A stretch of DNA of 64,000 bases from assembly GCA_027475525.1 (NCBI GenBank), contig JAMWFC010000012.1:529831-593830 (forward strand), written 5' to 3'. The stretch is from Macrolepiota albuminosa (lineage: Eukaryota; Basidiomycota; Agaricomycetes; Agaricales; Agaricaceae). Positions 10,538 to 20,705 of this stretch are shown in pieces. The translations under genes were made by a program, and so were the position numbers. Each line of letters opens with the position of its first letter. Within the stretch, counting starts at the first letter, position 1. The notes beneath the pieces were generated by a model that was given only the letters and a program-made list of their open reading frames with translations, made no database searches and was not told the origin of the DNA.

Positions 10538-11810
10538 CTACGAAAAATTCAATTGGATGTTTGTAGAGTACGCTGGTGGAACCTCCTCCCCTTCTATGAC
10601 CACCCTGCTGGTAGTCACTCCGGTGAACGGCCGTGGCGAAACATCAGAAGAGGCATTCGTTGACGGCGGGTCCTTGTGGCGGGAGTTGTTGACAGCATTT
10701 ACTCTATTAGTTGGTCGTGAAGAGCGATTATCCGTCGCTTGAGGGGTACCCTTTTTCGTTTGGCGCGGGATAGAGCTCGTATTTCCTGCTGTGTTGGAAC
10801 GACTACTGGGAATCTGGGATGCATTTGAGGTGGTCGATGACATTGTCTTCTCTGCGGATGTCCCACCCTGTGTCGTATATCCGCTGAGACTTGTATAACC
10901 TGTACTAGTCGATTCCCTTCTCGTTGTCTTGTCTGCGGCCGTGTCTCCACGTATTGTGTAGCCTGATAGACTGTTTTCATTTGAAAGCTCCGGAGGCTTC
11001 CACGACTCGAGAGAATAACGGGTATACTCGACGGAGAAGGGACGGATGGTACCATTGAGCGGTCGAGTATCGAAGAATGGGTCGCTGCCGAATGGTGTGA
11101 GCTTTCCTGGAGTGGACGTCCATGGCCAGTCTGTAGACCGGCCAACATATTATAAAGTGGTGATAAAGGAATCGGCAGTACACATACGTGGTGCATTCCA
11201 AGATAACTTCTCGTACTGGACGCTTCGTCGCTTCAGACAGGATATCCGTCTCCGTCTCCATAGAATACCGATAGTAACGAGTAACGTGATTCCGAAAATC
11301 CCACCAACGACGGCACCTGCGATCACCCCAGATGAGAATTTTGGTGCACTTGGTGCTGACGCCTCAATTTGGAAATAGTCAATCCACATTGTGTTCATGT
11401 TTGAAGTGGTCAATGTGATGACCAATTCATGTTGACCATTGCTAAGTTTTGGAGACTGGTAGAACAGCTGTTTGTACAGGATGTCCGTGTCAGGTTTTCC
11501 AGTAAACGTTGATGTTGAATCATTCTGCTTGTCAATCGTGTACGTTGTTATGGGCGCAAAAGCTGGATCACCGTTGCTGTGGTCGCGTCCAATGGTGCCG
11601 TATACCTGAATGGATTGGCCTATCATTCTATCAGATTGAGGCATCGATATTCGTAAGGAAGTCTATACCAGTAAAAGAAATCGTAGCGTTCGAGTCCTTC
11701 GTCCATGAACCATGTACCGTGTGGTTGTGTTCTTGATCAGTTCCGCCTGTAATCCACTGTCCAGCGTACACTACGCTGAAATTGCTGTCGTCGATGATCA
11801 TTAGAGGCAT
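10538..11810 (-). CDS. Single-pass membrane protein, paralog TM1
   Basis: First of three related genes in this window. Exon 1 (from 11810) encodes MPLMIIDD...VVYAGQWITGG, a beta-strand-rich ectodomain with Asn-glycosylation sites. A GT-AG intron leads into QSIQVYGTIGRDHSNGDPAF and WIDYFQIEAS. One transmembrane helix follows (GVIAGAVVGGIFGITLLVTI, to about 11270) with a basic stop-transfer WRRRR. A second intron with acceptor CCACTCCAG joins KLTPFGSDPFFDTRP. The cytoplasmic tail is Ser/Thr-rich low complexity ending NIQLNFS. No cleavable signal peptide is obvious, as in the paralogs. The ectodomain resembles jelly-roll or carbohydrate-binding folds of fungal surface proteins, so a wall- or ligand-sensing role is inference. 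The tail is much longer and different from those of TM2 and TM3. Confidence 0.75.
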
Positions 11811-12383
11811 TAGAGGTCGTAAAGGATCGTTTTTAAGGGATTTGGATTGTCAGCCGGGACAAAAATGTCGGTCCGGCGAAAAGGTTCGCCGAACGCCATC
11901 CATAGCTATTTTAAGGGATCAGTTTCATTTATGATAAAAGAGAACTCTAGAAGGAAATGGTGGGCAGGATAATGTAGATGAGAGTTCGACATCTCGACTC
12001 GGATTGTTCCTTGATTTTGGCCCGGGCTTTGCAGATGTTGCATGTCTGATAAATTCAGCAGGGGCACGACAGCCATTCGCTGCTCTGCTTTCCGGAATAT
12101 TAATATGAAAGTGAACGTTTTTTACTAGCGGCAAAGATACGTTTTGACTCCGATTTAATGCCAGCGACGGCGCAAATTGTAACTCCAAGCTATCATGCCA
12201 CCCTCGGAGCTTACCTACGTTATGACAATTATAGGGCATATGACCAATTCTTCGTTGGATCGCCTGCGGAAGGCGCTTAGTATGTATTGTTGGACCAGAT
12301 CTGACAGCAACAAGGTGTCAAAGGCGGCGAGAGGGTGCATAGCATACATTACGTAATTACGTAAACGAGATGGGTGCCGCTGC
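11811..12383. other. 5' flank of TM1, no supported gene
   Basis: This stretch upstream of TM1 contains open frames on the minus strand (11925-12239, 12215-12424) without recognisable motifs. A GCC-rich segment around 11855-11895 and the TACGTAATTACGTAA palindrome at 12349-12363 precede the inverted repeat that follows. Nothing else is supported. Confidence 0.35.
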
Positions 12384-12606
12384 CGGGAAGCTCCCGAGAA
12401 ACCTTGTCCAGAAATTTCCCACATCTAGGCCTCAAATCCGCAATAACGGAGTGGAGGGTCGATTGGACTCGCAATAACGGACAACATATGCAAAACATAT
12501 GTTTTAAAAAGGAAATTCTCATTTTCTTTCTTTTTTTTTGTGCTATCACACATATAACAAGTCGATTACGTAAATTTACGTTGAGAACTTTCTCGGGAGC
12601 TTCCCG
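12384..12606. repeat. Inverted repeat with 18-19 bp arms
   Basis: The left arm CGGGAAGCTCCCGAGAAA (12384-12401) is the exact reverse complement of the right arm TTTCTCGGGAGCTTCCCG (12589-12606), about 187 bp apart. TACGTAA-type palindromes stand beside each arm (12351-12367 and 12563-12582) but not in mirror order. The spacer contains a T-rich run near 12520-12540. This could be a small foldback element or a relic of one. Open frames on both strands across it are a by-product. Confidence 0.5.
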
Positions 12607-12811
12607 GGACCTTGCCGCTGTCGTCGCTACATTACAGTCCTTTTGTCGCGTTCGTCCTCCATCGGTCAGCGTTCCTGTGTCCACGGCCCTCGTTTTCGTA
12701 CTCCACTCCACGATCAGCTTTTGAGTCCCTATCCTTGACACAAGGACTAACGAACAATAATTACTATAAACTATCAGTTAGACTAGTTCTAGGGAATAGA
12801 AAACTGTGTAC

Positions 12812-12861
12812 TTACAACCTCAGTGTCGCTCTCGTATGAGAGAGAACAACTGAGGTTGTAA
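12812..12861. repeat. Perfect 12-bp stem hairpin
   Basis: TTACAACCTCAG (12812-12823) pairs perfectly with CTGAGGTTGTAA (12850-12861). Inside the loop a second small palindrome, CTCTCGTATGAGAG, can pair as well. A similar CCTCAG-type hairpin stands at 20018-20058, so this may be a fused terminal-repeat remnant of a small transposon family. Confidence 0.5.
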
Positions 12862-13857
12862 TATTACTACTACAGTCAACATTATCTCACACGATTTTAG
12901 TATGTGCCCTGTGGACTCGGACATCATGTCACATCGATAGAAACATTCGAGGGCGCTAAAAACACTACGGTCTAAGTTTGCTCAATATTGCTCCTTCCGT
13001 TAGCCTGATGATCTGCTACATCTGACACCCACTCATAAGTCGTCATATCCATGGATCTGATCTGACGTCGGCCGAGACCTACATTGTCAAGGAAACATTG
13101 GAACAACCTCGCGTCTCGAATGACCACGGCCACAAATTCCTGAATCTGATCTTTCTAGGGGATAAAAGCGTCCGTTCGAGTCGTAAACCTGTCGTATTGA
13201 AGACCGTTCATCGCAATAGAACAAGTGTCCGATGTTCAGGAGAGGAGTAATTCTCCTGCTACTGCGTATCAAGTAAGTATTCAGCTGGATGATCATCATT
13301 GTAGCCTGACTGTTGTCAAACAACGCCGAATAACACATTTCCCCACAAGTTTGGAACGTCTTTCACACACTGACACAGAACCTACTTTCTTTCTTCGAAT
13401 GATAGTGGTCAGTTGAAGAGCACAAGCACGGTTGGCAAGGGATCAATGTCACAAACTAGAAATCACTACCAGAACTAAACCAAACGGGAACGAATTTGCT
13501 TTGTAAGTATGGACGGTAGCACACACTATGACGACGTCCTATAAATAGTGGAGGCATCATGCATATTGTTAAGACGAGGAGAAAAATATAACCTTCGAAT
13601 CTGAGTCGTTGAGTCTGTAGTACACGGTTTACCGGTGTACCAGTGCCATGTAGAAGAGATTCCATCACTGTATATATATTGCGAGCGAGACAGGTCAGCC
13701 GCATGGACGATGCATCATTCCCACCAGAGTTGGCCACGGTTTTTCCTCCTGTTTATGGTGTTGTGAATTGTCATTGTTTAGTCCTGCCACTCCACCATCC
13801 ATGGAAGGAATGTGATGAGGTTCCCAGGTAATTTATAATTCCCAACAAGGGCAGGCA
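12862..13857. other. Duplicated flanks of the TM paralogs
   Basis: This interval holds the distal 5' flank of TM1 and the 3' flank of TM2. About 12985-13075 (GCTCCTTCCGTTAGCCTGAT and following) is recognisably similar to 15297-15370 upstream of TM2 (GCTCCTTCTGTTGGTCTGAT). About 13590-13765, just downstream of TM2, resembles 24690-24870 downstream of TM3 (GGACGATGCA...CCCACCAGAG). The duplications that made the gene family therefore carried non-coding flanks. Short minus-strand frames (13087-13338, 13456-13737) have no recognisable motif. Confidence 0.5.
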
Positions 13858-14879
13858 TCAGCGGGGGAGAGGGCTTTGGGCACGTAACATATTTGACAGG
13901 TTAGAACGTGGTGGTCTTTTATCATCGAGCCCATGACCACGAGGTAAGTGTCTGGTGGTCGTTTCAGGATGATATGTGGCATCAATCCCACGACTACTAG
14001 GGCGGGGAGATCCTGGGATGGAACTGGACGATCGCGATTGGTATAGGAATGAGGAGGAATTTGTAGTTGTACTACGGGAATACTGAGAGGCCCTAGCATA
14101 AGGGTCAAAAGGATGTAATTCCCCAGGGGGCTTGGGCTCGAGTCGGGTCCATAGTCTTTCTGATGGCCAACAGTCATTCTCACGGACCAATATGGATCTG
14201 AGAAGAGAAGGTGTAAATTTACTCACGTAACCACGATGTTTTTTCTTGATTTTTGTAAGGAGGTGGTACTTGAACGTTGGGTTTAAACCTCCGAAGAAGG
14301 TTGCGCATAAGCAGGACTATGGTGACAAGTAGAACCAGTATTGCACAGCCTCCAACAGCAATTCCAACTATTGAGCCTGTAGATAAACCAGACGATGAAG
14401 GAGTTGGGGTCGAAGCCGATGGAGAGTGTGTGACGCGGAAGTAGTCTAACCATAAGGGATTTTTACCTGGAGTCTTGTATGACACGACTAAGGTGTGTTG
14501 TCCTTCCGCGAGTCCCTGGGACGAGAAGAATAGTTGCTGGTAGAGAACACTAGTTCCTACTTTGCCAGTAAATTCTACAGTGTTGTTGGAATTGCCGTCA
14601 ATTGTGTAAGACGAAGTAGCGGCGAAGCTTGCACTTCCGTTGTTCTCAAGTCCGATAGTTCCAAATACTTCAATGAGCGAGCCTGCCGTAGAGATACATC
14701 AGCTTTATGGTACTCTTGATGAGACGGAACATGCCATTAAAAGAGTAGACCGCCTGCGAGCCTTCGGTAGTGGTTCCGTGAGATGTGTTATTAAACTCAG
14801 CTGATGCTCCCCCGGTTATCCAGCTCCCAGTGTAATAGATATCGGGACTGGTGTCGTCAATGGACACTGGAGTCGACAT
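13858..14879 (-). CDS. Single-pass membrane protein, paralog TM2
   Basis: Exon 1 (from 14879) encodes MSTPVSIDDTSPDIYYTGSW and ends in YSFNG. Exon 2 continues SLIEVFGTIGLENNGSASF, YTIDGNSNNTVEFTGKVGTS and NPLWLDYFRVTHS. A Ser/Pro-rich stalk (PTPSSSGLSTG) precedes one membrane helix (SIVGIAVGGCAILVLLVTIV) and a basic anchor. The last intron (GTGAGT...CATCAG) joins QRLWTRLEPKPPGELHPFD and a Ser-rich tail ending SPLPR. The first intron starts with GC, not GT: AATG|GCATGT...GGCAG|GC is needed to keep the frame and matches the same site in TM3. It shares architecture and intron positions with TM1 and TM3, so this is a local duplicate. Function is unknown; surface sensing or binding is inferred. 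Confidence 0.78.
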
Positions 14880-17287
14880 AGCACACAGTGAGAAAGTCTG
14901 TTTATGATGGCAGGAAAACGGGCAAGAACAACTCGAGAGCCTTTAATACGTGAAAAGTGAAAAGCATGCTATATACAGCAAAAATGATCCATCAAGCTGT
15001 AACACGAATCTTTCATCAGGGGTCCATGTCAGTCGATAATTGTCCAGTCTCAATCTCATGGAAACCCGATTGGAAAATCCAGTAAAGGTGCAGCTCGAGC
15101 AAGTCACAAGTTTCAATTTAAATCGTCGATGGTTGCGTGATTTTAAGGAACGTTCCCCGAGTGTATGGATGAGATTCGCTGTGTTAAAATCGCGTAGCGT
15201 GTACGAGTACCTATCACCAGATATCATGATCAATTTGATGTGTGATTGTTGGATGACTTCAAGAGTAATACTAAACACTACCATGCTCTGTTCAAGTTTG
15301 CTCCTTCTGTTGGTCTGATATCTGCTATACCCGACATTTACTCACAGGTCACGGATACCAATTGGATCCGACTGCGGCTTGGGTCATGGCATCATTTTTA
15401 ATGATATCCATACGAGGAAGAGTCGTGGATATAATACTGAAGTCCTTCGGTACTGCTCAGGGTCCCTTTCAAGCGGTGCACTGCCATTTCAAGGACCTCG
15501 TTGTGGCGCGAACGAACACGGCTACAAACGATCTTTCGCTCAAAGTCGACAAAATCATCTGAAGATACAAGGTCAATATGTAGGTAGCACTGACAAGTCA
15601 TGCTCAAGATATCTTGAATAGAGTCGACACGCGCAGAGAACGCTTTTGGATTCAATCAATCAGTCTGCGACACTCAACTCTGGAATAGGAACCTTCGAAT
15701 AGACTTCAGCAATCCTCAAGGAAAGCACTTGTGAATGAGCACTCGAATACCTGAGGCAGCATTATCGAGTATGAGATAGAGAAGGAATGAGTACAAGGGT
15801 GTCCTTGCAGAAGAGTGAGCGAGATTATCATCCATGACTGAACAATTGCGCAGAGATTTGTCGTGGTTGTACAGTTAAGTCGCTCCAGGTTTTGTTCTTT
15901 ACCCGCGAAGACATGTTATCATCCCTCCTTCTGAGTTGCGATGGGAACATTGTCAGCTCGACGAGTTTTTTGACAAGTAATGTGTATCACTACCGTCTTC
16001 CCTTGCTGACCTATCACAACCGAAGCCGGTGATAGGAAACAGTTCATTTTCGGTGCGTCTTGACCGACCGCCCCTTCACTGAGGTCTTGACCGAGGCTAT
16101 CTCTCTGCGTGGTGCCAGAGAGTCCCGGTAATTCGTGACGAAGTATCTGGGCTCCCAATCTTTTTCCACGAAACCCATCAGAAAATTTCGAGAGCTGGCT
16201 TTCCCTGTGAAGGACTCAATGGTGACTTCTTGAAGGTGCCTGGTGTGCTGCTTGATTGATTGCTGCCCAGTCAGAAAGTCTGTCGAGTGGTTGCTGAATG
16301 ATATGTCGATCGAGAAGTAGACAGATGATTGGAAAGGTTTGACAGGCGATCCAAACAAGAGAAAACCGTTTTGAAGGCGATCATCGTCGCCTGCAGGTTG
16401 GCAAAGTCTACTTTCTATTCGATATCGCGTACCACGTTGGGAGTGGAAGTCTATTCTTTCAGTAGGGTCCATTCAATGCATGTGTAAGTCAACGCTCGAG
16501 TTCTAAATACTTCAAAAGTGTTCTGAAATAAGGTACTCACAACGAAAAAAGTTTGGGGCAGAAAAATGCGTCTAAAACTGGAGCTTGGGAAAGAACAAGA
16601 CTGGTTTGTCGGGCTCTTCGATCTTGTTTTCAAAAACGACTCCTTTGTGCTCGTAATGTTCTACTCAACCAGTTGCATCTCGTACGTCCCATCATTTTCC
16701 AGTTCAATACAGATTTATCTGCATCGATACTATCTCTTTTACCAACACGACTTATTTCTCGTTCTTCAGAGGCCTGCCTTTGTCCTTCGTGCTACTACAT
16801 ATCCTCCAGTCTCCCGTGATCAATGCTTCTCCTTGACCTGGGTCTATATATAGATTGTCCAATCAAATCAACCGCATCTCAGGCCTGTAATCGGTCTATT
16901 ATGGATGCTCTCACCCCTTGATAGCAATTGCACCGACGTTCATGACAACTGTGGACACCCGGTATTAAGAACCACGAGGTTACACGGCATTGGTGAGTGC
17001 TACCAGCATCAAATATTATTCACATAAGTATCACATCCTAGAACGTATCTCAAGCAGTCAGCGAGTTCCCCGTCCTTTTATAAATTCGCGCATCGGTTAA
17101 TATCAAAACGAGCCCAGGCAATTACATCAGTCGGTACAGAATATAACAGAAACCCAAGATGAACGGATTGATAGGTTCTATAATAATTCACGTATCTGCT
17201 GCGGAGGACAGATTTAGACTCTTACCGCCATATTTATCCCTCGTTGTCTGGATGAGCTGTTCATAGATAAACTCGGTACCCCGTAGC
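14880..17287. other. Intergenic region between TM2 and GH79
   Basis: About 15297-15370 is the duplicated upstream flank shared with TM1. The minus-strand frame 16044-16472 (142 codons) is the longest here; it contains FLLFGSPVKPFQSSVYFS but nothing I recognise, and overlapping plus-strand frames around 16553-16853 look no better. A TATAAA-like box (TTTTATAAATTCGCG, about 17074-17088) lies roughly 200 bp upstream of the GH79 start. No gene is firmly supported. Confidence 0.4.
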
Positions 17288-19741
17288 ATGGGATTACGAA
17301 CCCTGGGCCTTGCCGTCCTCCAAGTGGTCCTGACAATCTTACCAGCCTCAGCTGCTGTGACTGTATATCCGACAGCGACTACAACTATTGCAACCTCTGC
17401 CGCTAACTACACCGGAGCGGCAGCTTACGACCCTACAATCCTCAATCCTCCACCAGTTCCTAGTGCTCTCTCCACAAAGTTTGTCATTCAACTGCAGAAC
17501 AACAATTCGGCCAGCCTGCCCCATCGTCAGAATGGATCATTCATTGGGTTCTCAATAGAGATGTCTGTGGTCAATCAAGTTTGTAAGTGCACGATCTTGC
17601 AAGGTTCACAGTACTCACACTTGATTTGTCAGTGGGCACGAACTCGTTAGTCAACTTGCGATCATATAAATTGACTTCGACTAACATTATGTTTGAATCA
17701 AGTACCATCCTCCAGGTACCATTCCTCAATCTTATGGCAAACCTCCAGCAACGTTCTGGACGTGTTAATATCAGAATAGGTGGGAACTCTCAGGAGACAG
17801 CCGTACTAGTCAACAACACACCCGATGGAAAGATCCTTGAAAAGAACATCACCGGTGCTTCAAATCCTGTACGTTTCATCTGAATTTCTACGATGTACAG
17901 TACACGTTTCTGATTGATTCGCCTCTAGACACAAACACCGCCACTTGTGTATACCCTCGATCTCCTCTACATGATGGCAAATATATCTGCCCTTGTCAAC
18001 GTCCACTGGTTCGTTGGTACGTATACATCGACGATAAGTGGATTTTTCTCAATAATCCTTTCCAGGTGTTCCCTTCCTCATTAACGACACTACTACGAGG
18101 CTCGCCATTACTCAAAATGCGTATGAGATTCTTGGAGACCACCTCATGGGCATCCAGATTGGCAACGAACCTGATCTCTACCAGGCCCATGGTCATTACA
18201 CCTCCGTAAGCTCTGCGTTCTTTGTTCTACAGGCTATACCAACACCCATTAGTACCAACCCTCTGATTACTTTCGCGACTTCGGTGTATATATACAGGAC
18301 ATGAAGAACGCGAACTTGCTTGGCACAAATTTGCTTGTTGGACCAAGTATTGCATATGCTGATTGGACGGCAGAAGATGTGTGGAATACAGGATTCGTAT
18401 CGGCTTACAACGAGAACTTGGCATTCCTTACTGTTGAAAAGTATATCCTCTATCTTTCCTATTTTTCTTCTTACCAACCCTTTCTGCAAAGCTATCCAAC
18501 GGACAATTGTGCCCTTCGCTTCAACACAGGTGGCGCTATACAACAACCGCAGACCATCTTCCCAGACTTCTTGAGCCACACCAGCCAATTTTCAGGCAAC
18601 AGTATCATTCAGAAGTTCCTGAACTCGACGCAGTTCGCGCTCAATAATGGCAAGCAGCTACTCATGATGGAAACCAACACGGGTTCATGTGGTGGTTTTC
18701 CAGGCATTAGTGATGCTTTCGGTGCTGCGTTGTGGGGGATCGATTATGCATTTCAGATGGCCTGTAATAACTTTGCTGGTGGGATGATTCATGTGGGTGG
18801 CCAGAATGTGTATTACAATGTCCAAGTTTTTCATTTCCTTCTCAGTTCCACATCTGATTTTTTTATGATAACAGCCATTCACACCGCCGCCGACAAACCA
18901 GTCAACTTTCCACCAATGGACTGTCGGACCAACATACTACTCTGCCCTTGTTGCGGCAGAATCTATCGGCCCCTCTAATGACACACAAATCATTGACCTA
19001 GGAGCGAACAACGGCAATGTTTACACACCCGCATACGCGTTCTATGAGAACGGACAGCCTGTGCGTGTGGGGATTATAAACTACGTCTCGGATCCAAGCC
19101 ACGCGAGTGATCTGCAGGTCCAGATTGCAGTTGGGAGTTCAAATACGGGGCAGCCAAGTCAAACCAGTGTCAAAGTCAAGTGCGTCTCTCTTCATTTTTG
19201 TTGATTTTTCCCTTCGCAAATGATACTGACAAGAGTCAAAGGTACCTCCTTGCTGACTCAGTGGCACAAAAGGCTAACTTCACTTGGGCTGGTCAGGCAT
19301 GTTATTGTTTTTATCTTACTGTCATTACGCCCGCTAAAAACACCACCGCAGACATTCGGGGACGTTTTTGGCTCTGACGGTAGACCCATGGGCGACATGA
19401 ACATTACAACAATCAGCTGTGATACGACCACGAACCTCTGCACGATACCCGTTCCCGCGCCATCGTATGCGCTCGTTTTTCTCACGGGCGATGGATTGAA
19501 TGAGCCAGGGACAGCGGCGACTACAACGTTCGCGACGACTGTGGAGACGCGTACAGTAAACACAGTGACAGTGGACCAGGCGATGTTGGCCACCTCGAAT
19601 GGAGGTTATGGCAAGAAGGTAGGGAGCACGAGTCCTGGAAGCAGTAAAGGAGCCGCAATGAGTGAAAGGAGGGCGCCGGAGGTGATGACAGTACTGGCGC
19701 TGACGGCGTGGTTAGTTGCGATACAGGGAACGTTAGCATAA
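17288..19741 (+). CDS. Glycoside hydrolase family 79 protein (beta-glucuronidase-like), probably GPI-anchored
   Basis: A secreted hydrolase split by about eight short introns. Residues 1-23 form a signal peptide (MGLRTLGLAVLQVVLTILPA, SAA). Then come FIGFSIEMSVVNQV, VNIRIGGNSQETAV and VHWFVGVPFLINDTT. The GH79 acid/base motif is in MGIQIGNEPDLYQAHG (about 18150-18190). The nucleophile region is LLMMETNTGSCGGFPG (about 18660-18705). VGPTYYSALVAAESIG follows. The C-terminal beta domain includes YAFYENGQPVRVGIINYV and SYALVFLTGDGL. The tail is Ser/Thr-rich and ends in a hydrophobic stretch (VLALTAWLVAIQGTLA), consistent with a GPI signal. GH79 enzymes remove glucuronic acid, for example from arabinogalactan-type chains, outside the cell. 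Exon 1 ends at 17582, and a 5' GTTAGT intron restores TNSTILQVPF. Exact substrate is inferred from the family only. Confidence 0.85.
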
Positions 19742-20440
19742 TGATCGCCACATGCCTCAGACTGACACTGTCCTTTCGACATGTGTTATGTGCCCAACTG
19801 CAGTCTTTGTTACGTACAAGGTATCACACATGGAGCGATGAATACTGGATCTAAGCATTTAACTTGGTGAAACAGGGCCTGGAGAAGTGAGGTTAAGGTC
19901 TTGTTTTTTGACCTTGTTTTATCAAAGTGAAACTCAGATATAGATCTGTAGACGTAAACGTAAGTTGGTCTACAGGAGCTTGTACAAGTTGTCAAGAACA
20001 AAAAAGAATATTTTACTCGCCCTCAGTCACTCGCTAATAAAGTAGTCGACTGAGGGTGTTTTTCCGTGTACTCTAGATAGGTGAGGTAAAAATAAATAAG
20101 GTTTGGCCACAAAGACTGGTAAAATACTTTAGAACACAATATTTGGGAGTACAGTCAAACCTCTTATATCCCATGTACCTCATAACCCATAACCCCTTAA
20201 ATCCCATGGGTTTGGGCCATTTACCACCTTGTCCAAGATTTACCTTGTTGCAAAGCTGACCACTTATTTTTTTTCTCTTCTTTCTTTTACTCAGATATGT
20301 ATACATGTATATTCATATATATAATACATTTACACAATATGTAAAATCTGAAAGTTATCTGGATAACATATAAGGCTCAGTAATCATAAAATATAAAATA
20401 TGAAATTGACTTACCTTCAAGTGGAAAAAATATTTCCACT
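19742..20440. other. GH79 3' flank and left edge of AT-rich island
   Basis: About 300 bp of probable 3' UTR is followed at 20018-20058 by a hairpin, after which CpG becomes rare and the sequence turns AT-rich. TACAGTCAAACCTCTTATATCCC at about 20150 resembles the terminal repeat of Fot1/pogo-type transposons (TA then CAGT), but no transposase is visible nearby. A GGGATATAAAC-type stretch in the opposite sense near 24408-24440 could be its partner; this is weak. Confidence 0.35.
20018..20058. repeat. Hairpin at the island border
   Basis: CGCCCTCAGTC (20018-20028) pairs with GACTGAGGGTG (20048-20058), with one mismatch that is itself a CpG-to-TpG change. It stands close to where CpG content drops, and resembles the CCTCAG hairpin at 12812-12861. 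Confidence 0.5.
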
Positions 20441-20704
20441 CTGCTGCTTACATGAACATCTATATAGATGAACAATCTTAAAATCACATGACAGCAAAAA
20501 TCCAGAACATTTTTCTCACACTGACAAAGTCTGCTGTGTACATGAACATCCATAGACAGTCTTTGGATCATATGACAGGAAAAATCAGAAATGTTATTTC
20601 CACACTGACACAGTTTGCTGCTTATATAAGCATTCATATGGATGAACAATCTTTAAATTACATGACAGTAAAAATCAAAGATATTATTCCCATACTGACA
20701 CAGT
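20441..20704. repeat. Three tandem units of a 84-90 bp satellite
   Basis: Units 20441-20530, 20531-20614 and 20615-20704 each begin YTGCTG, pass through ATATGAACATC-like and CATATGACAG-like segments, and end CTGACACAGT. Divergence between units is moderate. A fourth unit continues at 22978-23047 (CAGTCTTCTGCTTATATGAG and ATAACAGCAAAAATCAA), separated from the others by the LTR-type insertion 20706-22977. The satellite was therefore one array before that insertion. Confidence 0.75.
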
Positions 20705-20705
20705 C

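Noticed and set aside
16044..16472. 142-codon minus-strand frame
   Set aside because: Open, but without recognisable domain, conserved pattern or splice evidence; mentioned only in the intergenic entry.
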